Part shown: in pieces, positions 36,301 through 51,300 of the stretch
How the letters are laid out: each line of letters starts with the position of its first letter
How positions within the stretch are numbered: position 1 is the stretch's first letter
Notes under the pieces: generated by a model
What the model saw: only the letters and a program-made list of their open reading frames with translations
Told to the model about the DNA's origin: nothing
Databases searched by the model: none
Made by a program: the position numbers and the translations under genes
Source: Branchiostoma floridae
Taxonomy: Eukaryota > Chordata > Leptocardii > Amphioxiformes > Branchiostomatidae
Assembly (NCBI RefSeq): GCF_000003815.2
Contig: NC_049984.1
Location: 10,380,824 to 10,444,823, forward strand
DNA length: 64,000 bases
Direction of reading: 5' to 3'

Positions 36301-39300
36301 GTGTATTCAGGAGAATAGAGAGTTTTAGGGATCGTATAAGAGCAAAAAGTGCCTCTAGTGATGGCAATATACAACGTTGATGTGCTTATGGCCATTATAT
36401 TAACACCATAGAATAAAAAATATGCATTATCTTTTGAAAACGTTTTGGAGAAGACCACGTATCAATAAATGCTAGATGATCAGAAATTGTAGTTCTCGCA
36501 ATGGTTAATCAAAGATGGAGTTTTGTTCTCTCTTTCATATTTGTAGATACAATGCGTCGTTCTTTCCAAGCAAACACCCTTCACATATATATCTCACAGC
36601 TATGTTGAGTCGATCAATTCCGATAGGAACGAGTCCTTCCAAGTGGAAAGAGAAACTTGGGAAATAAAGTCCACCACAGCAATCAATAGCGGCCCTGGGC
36701 ACGGGCTTATGCACAAAGGAATCACAAGCTCTGGAAAACGACTTCCCATTGGCATTTATCTTAGGGATGGGCTGTATACGAAGTTGGGAGAGTTGGGAGA
36801 GGGTTCAATAGACAGCAGCAAACAAGAGACAGTAAAAAGCAATGACGCCCGCCTTAGTGAGTCAACAAGTAGCGGTGATTATACTGATAATGATCTTAGG
36901 AATGTCTCTGGTAGCTGAACTGGTAGCAGCCTCACAGTTGAGCTCCTAGTTCCAATTACTTAGTAGTTGGTGACGGTTCAATCCTGGGTCCTGGCTCTCG
37001 GATCTCGGTTGGGGCTGCACCCGTCTTTCAGGCGGGACGTTACGTGGAGCCAAGCACGGTAAGAGAGAGGGCTAGCTTGCCCCCTGTAATAATATACGCT
37101 GCTACTGAAAAACAAATAAAACTTGCTGCCCTCTGTGCCACTAGGCACTACAAGGGTCTGAAGGAAGCACGAACATCTTACCATCGCTTGACCGATGGCA
37201 GACGTATGCTTGAAGCATAGTCACTGTCTCGTAAAGTACGTCCGTCTAACCTGCAGCTGGGCATGACTTATCGCATGGCCCTGAACCAGGATCAAAGTTA
37301 TGGCGCCGAGCTTCAGCGGCTGGAAGACTGATGGAAATTGTCAGTTCAGTGACCAGGAAAGCCTCTCTGCTTCTCATCCAGTCGGAAAATGCGCATCCTT
37401 CCAGTCACCTGTTACCATCGTAATCTCGGTGATCGTTGAAAAGTATCTGCCTCGCAACGGCATTTCGCAAATGGCTTTCGGGGCAGCAATATATTCCAGA
37501 GACCAGCTCACCAGAGCTTTAGCACGGAAAATGCTCAATGTAGATGCCAGGCCGTATAGGTCAGTAACCCGGTAACTCAGTGCGAAGATCTCTGCAGATG
37601 GTTGGCCTAGTGCCTTGAACTTTACCAAAAGGTTGTGGGTTAGTCACCTTTTCCAAAGTCATGATGAAGATATTAGAGGATGAATTTCAGATCACGAAGC
37701 TTTCATCAATCAAGTGCCACAGAGGCATTGAAATAAGTTGCACCATTTCTTTTTTTTTTACTTTCAGTAAGGAAACATAAGAAACACACATAGCAAAAAA
37801 ATCGGTCCCGTCACGAGTAGTATCTATAATAGAATCTGTGCGAGCGAAACTTGTGATTTTGTATACTTAATATTACCTGTTTGATTTATCGTGTGTTGCA
37901 GTTATTCTAAACCGAACGAAGTGTCATGTTCATTTGTCAATGTCATACTTCAAACTCGGCCAAACAACTGAAGAAATGCTCTGTATCACCTAAAGTTCTC
38001 TCATATTTTCGATTTCATAAAGAACTCTATCTATCCCACCCAATGCCTTGAGGTGCTCTCATGAAGAAGATTGAGCACGAATATATCTAATTCATTTCGG
38101 TTTCATATTACTACTTCGGCCGGGATCTTGACTGTCGTCCTTTTACTTCCCTCTCCCTTAAAGTCAAAACAAACGACTTCTGGGCAATAAAGCCGTACGT
38201 TGACTTTACAACATGTGTTGTAATCTAGACTGTTATAAGCCCTATATAAGTATAATTATTACCGAGCAGCTAAAAGGCTTTGCCTCCTGAGAGCGGAAAT
38301 ACTTTGGAATTTATGATAGCTGTCAGAAGATGGGGAATGGTTGTGTTGATAGTAATGTGCAAGTGCGTTTGCTGTAATGAAGCATCACGCAGAAGAGAAG
38401 AAATCTGCAGGTCTAGAGCTTGAGTTATCCATAGGGTATTCAGTACAAAGTCACTCAAGTGACTAGATACTTTTTGTAAACAGTCAGACGTTTCAGACTG
38501 CATCCGCTGTCTTCTTTCAGTGACTGCACATGATCTGAAGTCTAACAGTAGGTATTTACAAAACAAAATGATGAGTATGAATTGATATGTACATACGGGG
38601 TAGACAAGTGTCAGACAGTTTAGAAGACGAAGACAAGGTTGGAGTACTAGTAGAGTAGATTTACGCATGAAATAGGTACGTTTGTCACTAGTTGGTGTGT
38701 TTGTGAAATGTGAATGGTAAGCTGTACAGAGGTTTCGTTATTTCCTTGTTATAGCTTAAACACAGGCCATGGCACCGTGTAATGTCTTTTCATACAGAAA
38801 AAGAGACATACGAGCCATTGGAGATGCTCTACATAAAGAAAGGTTCATGGGGAACCTTTTGGTTTGACTCCAATCAGTCTCAAACGCCCTCACACATATT
38901 TCTCAATATTCTGTTGCTTGTAGCGGCCACAGGGATATCACTGGTAATGTCACGCAGAAAATATTCATCATATCCTATTACAGCAAAGCACCTGTGGCAG
39001 ACCCTGAAGTTTGCTTTTCAGTGTCAGCACTGTGTTCTTATTCCTCGCGAATCCCAGGAGTTAATTTGGACGTTTTTAATGTAAAGCCTTTTCAGACAAA
39101 GTGGCGTCTTGATGAAACTCCATCCATTTGCACACGGCATCCCGACACCTCCATTCTTCACACAGACGACGCCGCCAATATGATAAAGTCTAGCGGGGAC
39201 AAAGATAATTTCAATTTCCAACATCGGTGTCAAAATGGCACAACAGGGTATTGTCTTCTCGTTATACAAACATCCCGCTGGTACTCATTATCTTTCACTT

Positions 39301-42300
39301 TAATTGGTTCTCTTGTCCCTGTTCTATGGCATATATGAAGCTATCGGTAACATTGCCGTACGATTGTGGGTTAGCTACTGCAAGGGGACTAGAAAGACAG
39401 AATATGTAATAGAGTAACCAGAAGGGTAGAATCGAAATGAGTAGGTAATATGGAAATCTTAATGTTGATCTACGTTTAACAAATCAACAACAATAATTTT
39501 ATTTCATGCCAGATGGCTAGAGGAACACAGAAATAATGAAAAACATAGATGAATTTTAAGTTGGAATAGCAGCTATTCTAAATCTATTTCTACTTGAAGG
39601 GTTTGTCTTATTGTTCTCCAGGAATACGTGGGAGATTACGTGTCCAACGTTTTGTTACATAAACGGGTTGGATAACTTAAACGAGGGGATAATTTTTTGT
39701 TGATCATCCTTATCTTTGACAAGACTCAACTAGATTGCCGGATTCAATGTGGAATTGGTGATCTCTGTTAAGCTTTGTCTCCCAACGAATGAGTTGTGTC
39801 TACGATCTTTCATTGCGTGTGAAATATCATCTATAGTCTTGCTCATGAAAAATGAGTTTATTTCCGCGCGTTTCATAATTGGGGTTACGCGAGTTTGCAA
39901 GATTTTGATAACATGCATTTGTTTGGCATTAGTTCATGATCCCGTCTAACTTTGTTTCAATTATAACATAAAGATTTAATGCAAATGATCTAATCTTCAC
40001 CATACCCAGCAATGTACCTTTGATAATTTAGTCATTACAGTTATTGCTATAAATGACAGAATTGCTTCCTTCATTAAGTGATTGCTTCATTTATCAAACG
40101 ATTTAAGTTATGATATCATAAATAATGTTGCACCCCATCCATTATATTTACGCGTATTTTTCGTTACTGTCAAATTCTATGTGCACGCCGTATGTTGTCT
40201 ATCGTGTAAAGGTTGGCTTAGATGCGCAAATTTATCAAATTTAATAAATCATAATGCAAGCAAATGTTGTGTAGAAACTGTTCTCCTTTTTAAAATGGCT
40301 AGATTATTTCATATATTTCTTTTTATAATTTAGATATTGCGTTATACTTAGTATACTTGCGTATGATACTTGCGTATGACTTAGATGACAACAAAATACA
40401 CAAAATGTAATAGAATTCGTCATTTATATCTGACATTCGTTGACTGATCTTTCGAATCTCGCAGTGCCTCACCGGTGCTCCAAGTGCAGTGAGATACCGC
40501 CTTAAATCTTAGTCCATCCCATACCTTTATCTGTATTACATCGGGCTGCCGACTTGTATACAGACAACAACAAAGATGTTCGCCCCATGCGAGCTATTTC
40601 ATTAGCCTACACTGAAGCTGTGACATAATGAGCTCCCATGCGGACCTAATTGTCTCCTGAGAATGCCATATAACGAACAAATTATCTTTGGTAGAAAGTA
40701 TTCTGGTCCCCAATTAAATGTAATCTCCAGTAATGTACGAATGACAGAGCGCTATTTTTGTCGATTTCCTGCGGTTTATTTTTGTTTCTGAACATATCGA
40801 CCTGCTGAGTTTCATGCCTTTAGTTCATATATTGCCTTCTTCTGACAGCGAACCTCTATTTCAAGACGCTCTGTAAACCTTGTCCGGTGGGAGGGACCAG
40901 AAACCGTAAAAGTATCAACTGCGCATCCACTCTGTTAGACCTTTCCTGAGAAGAGATATTTCTAAATACGCAGTATATCGCCAGGAAAGGAGTGACTCAA
41001 TGGGCGAGCTTTGGAACTCCCAGCCTAGCTATTTATATTTCAGCCATACCATAGGTATGGTGAAATATATTGTATTCGTAATGTTTCTTTCTTTCTTCTT
41101 TCTTTCTTTCTCCTGTCAAATCTTCAAATCGAATCAACTCCGCCATTTTTTAACCGATTGACTTGAAATTTGGCACAAAGGTAGAGTAAGCCAATACCCT
41201 CAGGTGTTTTTTTCATTTTTTTCATATCTGCCTTTGAAATGATTTTATTGAGGTTTTTGTCAATTTTTATGTATATTTTGGGCTCCTGTACCCTGGTATT
41301 ACAGCCGAATGACATGAAATTTGGTACAGAGGTGCCTTGATCATATGCTCACCTAGATTCAATTACAGTTTTGGCATACGGTACAACAAAATGCTTAATT
41401 TTGCGATTTTTGGCCATTTTTTGACCAAAAAAGAACATTTGTGGCTCCTGTAGCCTCGTTTTACAACCAAATGATCTGAAATTTGGTATAAAAGTGCCCT
41501 TCAATTATGTGCACATAAATTCAATAAAAGTTTTCCCATACGGTACAACAAAATGCTTAATTTTGCGATTTTTGGCCATTTTTTGACCAAAAAAAGGACA
41601 TTTTTGGCTCCTGTAGCCTCGTTTTACAACCAAATGATCTGAAATTTGGCATAAAAGTGCCCTTTAATTATGTGCACATAAATTCAATAAAAGTTTTCCC
41701 ATACGGTACAACAAAATACTTAATTTTGCGATTTTTGGCCATTTTTTTACCAAAAAAGGACATTTTTGGCTCCTGTAGCCTCGTTTTACAACCAAATGAT
41801 CTGAAAGTTGGTATAAAAGTGCCCTTCAATTATGTGCACATAAATTCAATAAAAGTTTTCCCATACGGTACAACAAAATGCTTAATTTTGCGATTTTATG
41901 GCAATTTTTTGACAAAATTTGGACATTTTTGGCTCCTGTTCCCTCGATTTACAACCTAATGACCCGTAAATTGGTAAAGGGGTGCTCTAGATATCTATTC
42001 AAATGACCCATGTATAATTTTTGGCATGGACTACTTTAAAATGATATATTTGGGATTTTTTTGGTCATTTTCCAATGGCCAAAGGGGTCAACGACCTCAA
42101 GGCCTATTGTTTCATGAGGGAGATGGCTGAAATATGCTGTATTTGCTCTCAAGCAAATGTCGGCCTTTCTAGTTGTATACCTTTGCGTTGACGGTTTTGG
42201 GTACCCGTTTGAAATTTATCACAAGAAGACTTCAAATATATTCCTTTTGGGTTTGGGATAAAAATTATTAATGGCTTGTGAGAGACTTGTGACTGGAGGG

Positions 42301-45300
42301 CGGTGGGGGGTGGTATGCCAGTAGCGAGTTATTTCAGATTTGTGACATTGGGGCCCCAAAATTCAATCTACGGAAACGAAAGTGGCCGTGTTTGTCCGAA
42401 AGTTCACAATCAGATCCCATCAATTGTAAATTCAATCAGACGCAAAGCCCCAGCAAAGTCCGTGAACGATTCGATCAGGAGATGGAATCTAGGGACTCAG
42501 CTGGATATGAAATTCAGATTATCTAACTAAAAGTGCAACATTCTACAAGTGAAAACGATACGGTGCGGTAAAGTTTATCGAACCCTGTAAAGCTGAGCCA
42601 CTCACAGCGGACATCTTTGACTAATAACCCAATTCTCCAAGAACATTGGACAGTATTGAACGGGCCTTGACTTCAGAAAAATCAAGAACCAGTTTTGTCT
42701 CTACTAATACATCTAACGTGCTCCCAACAAAGTCCGGTTACGCTGTGCGGACCGATATGTACTCGACTCTCTCCTTGTAACCTCCCATGGGCCTGCCGAC
42801 TAACAAACGTTCAAACAGTCCTATCATGGAACGGAGTGGGCTCATAAGATGTCCCCATCAATATGCAAATTAGATTCTAATTTGCATAATTGCATCTACG
42901 TTCAAATCACTCCGTTTCAAGAGCTATCTTCCAGTCAAAAATCACGACTGTAGCATGTCCAAAACTCGACAGATCAAACCCGTAAGTCCGCTGCAGTATC
43001 AGAGCAAGCCACTAGGGAGCCAAAAGTCTAATCGTTTCAAGGTCTCATGGAGACCTACATGTACCCACGTACCTATATACGTACCTATATATATAATATA
43101 GTCCATCCAGGCATTCTGGAGTTATGCTGGTCAACTACACACAAACACACACACACACACACATACACACGCAAGTTACAGAAAACAGAATCTTCTAACG
43201 AAGGTAACTATGATCAACTATAAAATCAGCGTACATATATACAATCATATCCACAATACATTGTAATATGCATAAATGCGAGACAGTACTCTACTGAATA
43301 ATGCTTTAAACAAGTTACTTTTCTATGAATAGCTTGATGACTTTTTAATGCTGAATTGTTTTGTTACTTACATGGGTCCGTAGTTGCAGACGATGATAGT
43401 GAAGCCGTCACATTCCATCACGCCACAGCCAACTCGGTTCGTCTCAGCCCACACAACCTAAAGAGGGAAGAAGAAGGAAGTATAGGTATTTGATAGCTGG
43501 TGCCCGTACCAGGGCGTCAGTGGATTGGATTAAAAATGGATATTTGAATTAGCAGATCAAATTACTGGTTAATATGTAAATCAATCTTTTTTTCCAAACA
43601 CCTGCTTTTTGCCTACAACAGCGTCACCGTGACATCATCGCGATCGCTCGAATGGAAGATTTTGTCATAGTGGCAAGTACACTGCGCCAAGCATGGAGGG
43701 TACACCATCTCATGAGAGCCGCAAGCAACCGTTCTCTTAAGTTTCTCCGCACAAAACCCTTACAAGGTTGCTATGTAACTTTTGCCAAACTGATGAGACA
43801 AAACGGTAACATTCTACTTAGCTGCTTGGGGAACGAAAAGTTTTCTGGGGAGGGGGGCACTATAACAATTACGGGGTCCCGAACGTTGCTAGTAGTTCAG
43901 GTTTAAGTACATGTACGTGGTACTTTTTTAAGCACAGGTAACCCTATTTACGATTTGAACTCTCCTTCTAAGAAATCATCTCTCTCTTTCCAAGAAAACA
44001 TATGAAATACAGTCTCACTTCAGTGGCCACGATTGCATTCAATTACAACCTGGCAGTTTTCCACACTTGTATCGTGCAGCCTGGGTTTCCATTTTCAGAC
44101 GAAATGACAAATATTCCTCTGGAACTGGCCCAGCTCCCGGCTGAAATTGCTGTTATGGAGCAGATGTACGCTTTTACCAACATGATAGAATGCACTTCAA
44201 ATCCAGTTTGTTTGGTCCAATCTTTAATACTCTTTTGCAGCATTTTCTGTCTGAATTATTATAGACAAATTGATGACTTTATTCATATGATCAAATCATC
44301 TCTACCATCATCAATTGTTTTCTAACATCCACTGCTACGTTGATAAAGAAATCTGCAGTATTGTCCTGGTACCGTTTAAAGCCCCGGTCACAAGAATCGT
44401 ACGACGTCCTTGCGATGGCATATTCCGCATATCGCACGATGATCGCAGTGAATCGCAGCTAAATCGTAATCAAAATCAGCCATCGCAGAGCATCGGATGA
44501 TGTTCAAAATTTTTCCAGCGTCGTACGATTTTACCACTAGTGTCTCTTCTGAATAGCCGCCTGACCGCTTTTGTGCTTCAACCAACCAAATGTGAACCTA
44601 GCTGTTGAATACTTTCCTATGATGCCTTTTACTAAAAAAACAAATCAAAAGAAACCATAACAAAATGAGCCTTACAAACATAGATTCAAATCAGGTACTA
44701 GTATGGTTATATCGGCCTACTTGCCGTCTTTACGAGTCAGGCTTTTTTAAAAATCATATTTTGCTTTTTCTTTATGATATGCTATTAAGAAAAAATACCA
44801 TCAGACAAAAATCATATCATAAATATTATATCATAAGCCTGCCTTTCTGTTCAAGTTTCCCCTGTTCAAGTTGGTTACGGTTATGGTAAACTGACCCGAA
44901 ACAGGCGAGTGCTGAGATCTGATCTAATTATGAACCCAAGAGTATGTAGCTATCAAACAAATGCATGCATCTCCTGTGCGTGATACTGAATCTACCACGT
45001 GGAAAATATTGCCTTGAACACAGGCTCTTCTTCGGGCTCTTGTTCTCGGGTTGCTACAGTGAACAGTTGCAACTGATATAGTTTCTTTTTTCGTCAACAA
45101 CGACAATATCAGGGGAAACTGAAACCATGACCACATGCTAAGAATTTATAAATCTTTAACTTCATCAGTAGAAAAAAATGGCCGTAATGAAGTCTGATAT
45201 GGGGGCAATAAAAATCGTACGACGGTGGAGAAATTTTGAACATGTTCAAAATCTATTTCAGCTCTATTTTCGTCATAGGATGCTCCCCGATTTACTATGA

Positions 45301-48300
45301 TTCACCTGCGATTGACGCAGGTACGCTCTTATGACCTCATCGTACGATGCATTACGATTCTTGTGACCACAACTTTATATATTTAAACCATTGCTTCCAA
45401 TTCTTCCCCGACTTACGACGTACTGCGCTTATGCCAAGCCTGAAATCGCCATCGCAGCCAATCGTACGATTCTTGTGACCGGGGCTTAAGCCGTGAAAAC
45501 AGATCCTCTGATACTCCTCATTGGACAGTAACGCATCACCTTGTCCAGACCCCTGTGGGGCCCGGCGTGAAAACCACGGAAACAAGAGGATTTGGGGATG
45601 CTGCAAGCCCAAACTGCCGAGAGCTGGGAGTTATGTCCTGTAAGATTTACTACCACGCCGCTGCTTCGTAGCGTTTCTAATGGCCGTTTTGCCTAAGGTA
45701 ATCCATCGTAAAACCCAGCGGGAAACGGAAAATGCCAGAGAATAGTTATCTTAAAAAGATAAACTTGAACGAGTCAGCGATGCTTCACAAAGAGACAAAG
45801 GGGAGCTTGCTGGAGATGCATTTTGTACATTTTGATATCAAGCTTGTTAAACGTGGATAGCATAATTGCCATTGATATATTTGCTGCATTTGAACGTGGT
45901 GCTCTATTGTGTTTGGCTTGATGGTAACGCTACAGTTGACGCCTGTTTTAATGTCTTTGACGACACGAGGTACGGATCTCCCGAATTGAATCCTAAGAGT
46001 AAAAGAATGAAAAAAAAAACAAAGTGGTGGTTATGGGACAACGTAAGGGGATATAACGTCATACTTAAAGGATGATAGGACACAATACTTAAGAGGATAC
46101 ATGTAAGACTCTTGACATCAATAGGACTTAGAACATCATTCTTAAAAGGGTAGGGCTTAGGACATCGAACTTAAAGGATGAAAGGACATTATGCGTAAGG
46201 GGATAGGACTTCATCTTTCAGGACATCTTAGAAACTCGGCGACATCTTCGAAAATCGATGTGAATGTCACTGAAGTCACCTGGCAGTGTTCATGGAACCG
46301 AATGCATGTATGTCGTAATTTGTAGTGACCAGGTCTTCAGAGGAGGGGGCATCAAGTTCATGGTCAGACTTTAAAAGACCATATTGCTAAGATTGTAGCG
46401 TACGTAGGCACTTCATATATTCAAAGAGCTGAATGATGACTTCGAGGTTCATATCGACCGAAATGGACCGGGGTTAGGGGATTTCCAGACATTGATGGAC
46501 ACCATTCTGCAAGACGTCAACCGAAAGCCTCTTTTAAATGTATCGCTTTGACATTGACTGGGTTCAAAATGTCCAATGATGGACAGCACACACCGGGCTT
46601 AATGCACGGACAGATGGTGATGGGCACCATCCTTCAAGATGCTATCATGAAAAATTGTCATATGCGGCACAGCTTTAGTCAGGAGATCTCTCACGTGTCA
46701 GTTAGATTAGCGGCTTTGAGAGTTGACCACACAACCACTTTTGCAAGCTATTTCAGCTGGGACTGTTCCACGACACTCAATTGCATGACACGAAAAAGGA
46801 ACGAAATAATACGGCGCATTCGTGTTGTGAAACGTGCAGTGGCTGACGAGTCATACAACTGGACCACAGACCAATACTCTGCAAATATCCGCTCAGATGC
46901 TAGCCTGGGTACCATCCGGGTAGCAGTTATCTACATGAAAAATGAAGATATAGTTTTGGGTGTGTCTGCCTGTCTGTCTGTCTGTTTGTGTTTCCTGATT
47001 TTTATAGTCAGCATAACTCATAACATTCGGCTTTTTTAAATATCTTTTGACCTGGATGTGCTATGGCATTGCTTTTTGGTGGCAGATAGCTTGAGACGTG
47101 AGCAATACGTGGTGTTTATCTCCTATGTTTGCTTCTGCTACAGCAAGAAGCAACTGTATATACTATAGTGTATAATAAACGCCGGAGCGAACTACTTTCC
47201 GGATGGTACCCATGCTGAAATTTAAAAGATACACCAACCAACAACCACCACCCCCTCCCCCCACCCCGAAGCTCGTTGTTTTCCGGCCCTCATGTACTCA
47301 TATGACCCTTCAAAGGCATAACATCACCAGACCCGAATGTTGACAGTAGCCCGGCCTGCAGGATGTACCATAACCGACATTGATCCCGTCGCGAGGCGGC
47401 TCAACTCGGACTCCGACTGGTCGATTGTGACTGATGCTGAGTATTTTGTTGCCAATACGGCGGACAGTCTGTATATGAAAAACATATTTTCCATGCTCTG
47501 CTATTGTTTATGCTATGGGCGCTTTCGACAAGCCCAGTTTATTGCTGGATCAGTTGCTGAAACACCTGTATTGAACATCAGATAGCGGATATATGTAGGT
47601 GACTTTCCTTATCTGCTAATATCTGACAAAAATATGAGACATGGGAATCTGAATTATCTTTCAGTGTAATGAGCATTTTCATGATGACATGAAACATAAC
47701 ATTCATATTACTATCTAATGATCCATATGTTCATCATTATTATGATCGTGTCATCGGCAATAGTATAAAACATAACAATACTGTTGCTATGTAATTGTAC
47801 GATTTGAATTGAAATGAAAAACTGCCTCAAATAGACACTGCAGTTAGACAATAAACTTCATAATTTACTGTCGTGCTGCTGTACACTATAAAGTAAAAGT
47901 GCAGGCCTGACGCAAGCACGGCGTCACAGCTCTGCGATGCTGAAGGCGCTAAGCTGTTTAAGAAGGTGTGCGTACGAAGAAGCTGTAAACTTGATGACTA
48001 CTCCCAGTTTATTTATTACACTATGTACGACTGTCAACAATCAAGATTGCAATCATGATTGCATGGTTCCAAAAAGTTACATCTAAGGAAGTTCGAGTTT
48101 ACTTTTAGTTTAGGAATGATATGAATGAGGCACACATCTGTAGTGTGAAAACTAATAGCACTAAAGGTGGTATCTCACTGCACTTGGGGCATGGGTGCGG
48201 CACTGCGGAGTTCGAAAGATTACTCAACGAATTTCAGAAATAAAGAATTTTCTTACGTTTTGTGTATTTTGTGGTGTTTTGAGTCATACTTTCACGTAAT

Positions 48301-51300
48301 ACGCATTTTCTAAATTATAAAAATTCGGCGAAAATAACACAACAGTGCCGCAGTGAACGAACCCCGCAGTGCCGCACCGGTGCCCCAAGTGCAGTGAGAT
48401 ACTACCTTAACGGTGCTTCACTACGTCCTTCTTTGTCTAAATCAGCTCCAAATGTTTCTCCCCTCGTTCTGTGGCTTGACCATCACCCCCCCTCCCCCTT
48501 CAAGTCAACTTTGGCAGTTATCTTAAAGCACATGTCTCCTCTAGATCCGTTTTCAAAAATTACTTTGTTGTTGATGTGCATAACCTGACCTTTCTTCTTT
48601 TTTCTTAAAGCACTACACCCTTATCGTCTTTCTATGTTGCAGCAAAGCTTTCCTGCAATCCTTTGATAAGAGCTTTATAGGCGTGGATATAGCCGTGTCG
48701 TTTTATGTAGATTGGTATTGCAAAAGAAGAATCATCCAATATTCTCCCTCAACGCATTTGTGATTTTTCTGAATTCATATTATCTTCTGATGCACTTATC
48801 AATTCTCCAACGTCACATTCTCCTTCAAATGCACTTATCAGTTGTTGTTTTTCATAGAAGCGATAAGAGGCTTCTAATTTCACGTCACTTCACGCTTCTT
48901 ACACACCGGTGAACTCTCAGTTAAAGTAGAGACATGTTGCCGCCGTTTAGGATTCGGAAGATTTATCTGGCACAACGGCGGTTACGGATGAGGTATGGTC
49001 ATTAAGTGGGAACGTCTAGTTTGATATGTTAATGATTGCTATTTGAAGCAGGAGAATTGAGGATCGCTTGCTAGATAAAAGTGTAATCATTATTTTTACT
49101 TTAGGAGACGTCGGGATTGATATCAAGGCCAATGTTGAAGTTATGTTATAGTCTGAGTTACGTTGTCGCTCATCAAGTAGGGCAAAAGAAGAAAAAGACA
49201 TATTTCCCCTGGAATAACTAATCTGGTAGTATAGGCTCTCCTGGTGAATAAAAATGATTTACCAAGATTTGCTATATACCTTGTCAAAAGTAATTTATAT
49301 GCTAGTAATAAAACTTTTTCTCTTCGTTAATAGGTAATATGCGAGGCATTGGGGCAACGCAGTTGTCTCAACTACGTTTTTAAAAAACCTAAGTCACTAT
49401 ACTTGGGGCACCGGTGCGGCACTGCGGAGTTCGTAGATGACTCAACACATTTCAGAGATAAAGAACGATTTTTCTTACGTTTTGTGTAATTTGTCATAAT
49501 TCTACGTAGTACGCAAAATGGCGAAATAACAAAACAATGCTGCAGTACCACAAACAGTCCGGTCGAACCCCTGTTTGGAAATGTGACGCTAGCCTTACCA
49601 GAGTCTGAAATGTCAAGAGTGGGCTCAGACCAGAATCACTTATCATCCAGCTGATTGCGGACGAATTGATTTCACATCACCAAATACTTCTTCCTGGATG
49701 TTTCGCACCTTCCCAGAGGGCGCCATTCCAAGTCCCATGGTCATCGCCCGAGCGGCGCTCTCGTTATTGGATCTGCTGCCGACGGCCTGACGGATGGACT
49801 CCGATGAACAAACGAGGGGAATGGTTGTTCCGATATCGAACCTCAACTTGTAGATCTCATTTCGTTCTGTCGATACTTCCAGGAGGAAACTTGTTACAGC
49901 TTCAAAAGTAGACATTACCAAGGACTGACCCCAAGGCAGGGCTTACATGTATCCAGCGCTTAGGTTTTGAAATCAAACGTGGAACCGTTACTACATTTAA
50001 AAAAAATAGGTTTACATTTGTTTAAGTCAGAATTTAGCCATTTGTTTTCTTTGCTCCTTTTTCACTGATATTTACAATCTTTGGCCGACTTGGACTGTAA
50101 GAAACACATGACAAATACAAGTTGCCGTCTTATTTCTCGGACGCCAGAAGTCTAGGTTAAGAAATAAAGAATGATTGAAATGCATATTAATTGGACACAC
50201 CATAGGGCAGTATCACAAAACCACACTGCAACAGAGTCGAACAAGATACGAGTGAGGAGGAACTCCAAAGCTTTGATTCACATCAGATTCAGTACTTTTA
50301 TGGTTTCCTGTATCCCTGGCTTCGTCCAAAGCTATCAAGTTTACAGCGCTGGTACTTGTGCACCATATGAACAATGAGATACAACAAATTCCTGTGGAAG
50401 AGAATAATCGCAAACATGGGAAACGGGTAAAAGATAGTGCTGGTTAGAATGTATTATATCCTTGCTTGATATTCTGTGTGCGCGTGTGCAAGTGGTGGCT
50501 GCCAGGGTGAGACTTTGAACGATGAGCCCTCGACTTTAATTCCCAACCGCTACTCCGTCTTCGGCAGTACAGTAGCAGTTCGTGTTGGGACTTGAAGCCA
50601 CACAGGCTCGAGGAGGAGCGAAACTTTCATCAGACTTCCAGAACTCATTTGTACAAGACGAACGGTCTAATCAGCCTGGACCAAATAACTTCCGGAACTT
50701 CCGGACAAATTCGTCAAATGGTCTCAAACTGATTCAGCAAGCTCTTTGGAAGACTTTCAAAGTGCTGGCTTTGATATGCGTTTTGGTCAGATTATGAATA
50801 TTTCATAGTCAAAGATGGTAAGATAAATTATAAGCATAGCTACGCACAGCGTGGCAATCAGTCTATTACTTTACCAAGCAAGCATAATCAGTTATGTCCC
50901 GAAACGAATGATATTTGAGTACATAAAAGAGTTTTGAAAATTATTTGACGATTAGGAATAATAAAAAGCCATCGTGAAAATGCTATGTGAGTAGAAACTG
51001 CTGTCGCTATGTCAGATACGGTTTGGCAAATGACATATACAGACCCATTCTCCTCAGCTATAACGTTAAGATTGATGTTCGTATATGCATTTGTGGCGCA
51101 GAAGAGAGTGTGAGTGCCAATGCCACGGAAACTTATCAGCGCCACTCCAGTCTTGTCAGTCCCTTGCTTTATTTTACGGCTATGAATGAGGGATAAACTC
51201 GGATCGCTTACACCAGTCGTATCGGTATTGCCTTAAAAAAACTGGCCATTGAGTTCTACAAAGTCATATATTTACACATAATTGCCACGCGTGGGACCAC

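Noticed and set aside
36905-37000. Possible tRNA gene
   Set aside because: A and B boxes are present but a complete cloverleaf is not, and a second copy with the same long tail shows it is a SINE.
41035-42150. CRISPR-like array
   Set aside because: The repeat unit is 162 bp without separate spacers, in a eukaryotic intron.
46548-47039. 163-codon plus-strand open frame
   Set aside because: Its end lies inside a MITE and the rest has no domain signature.
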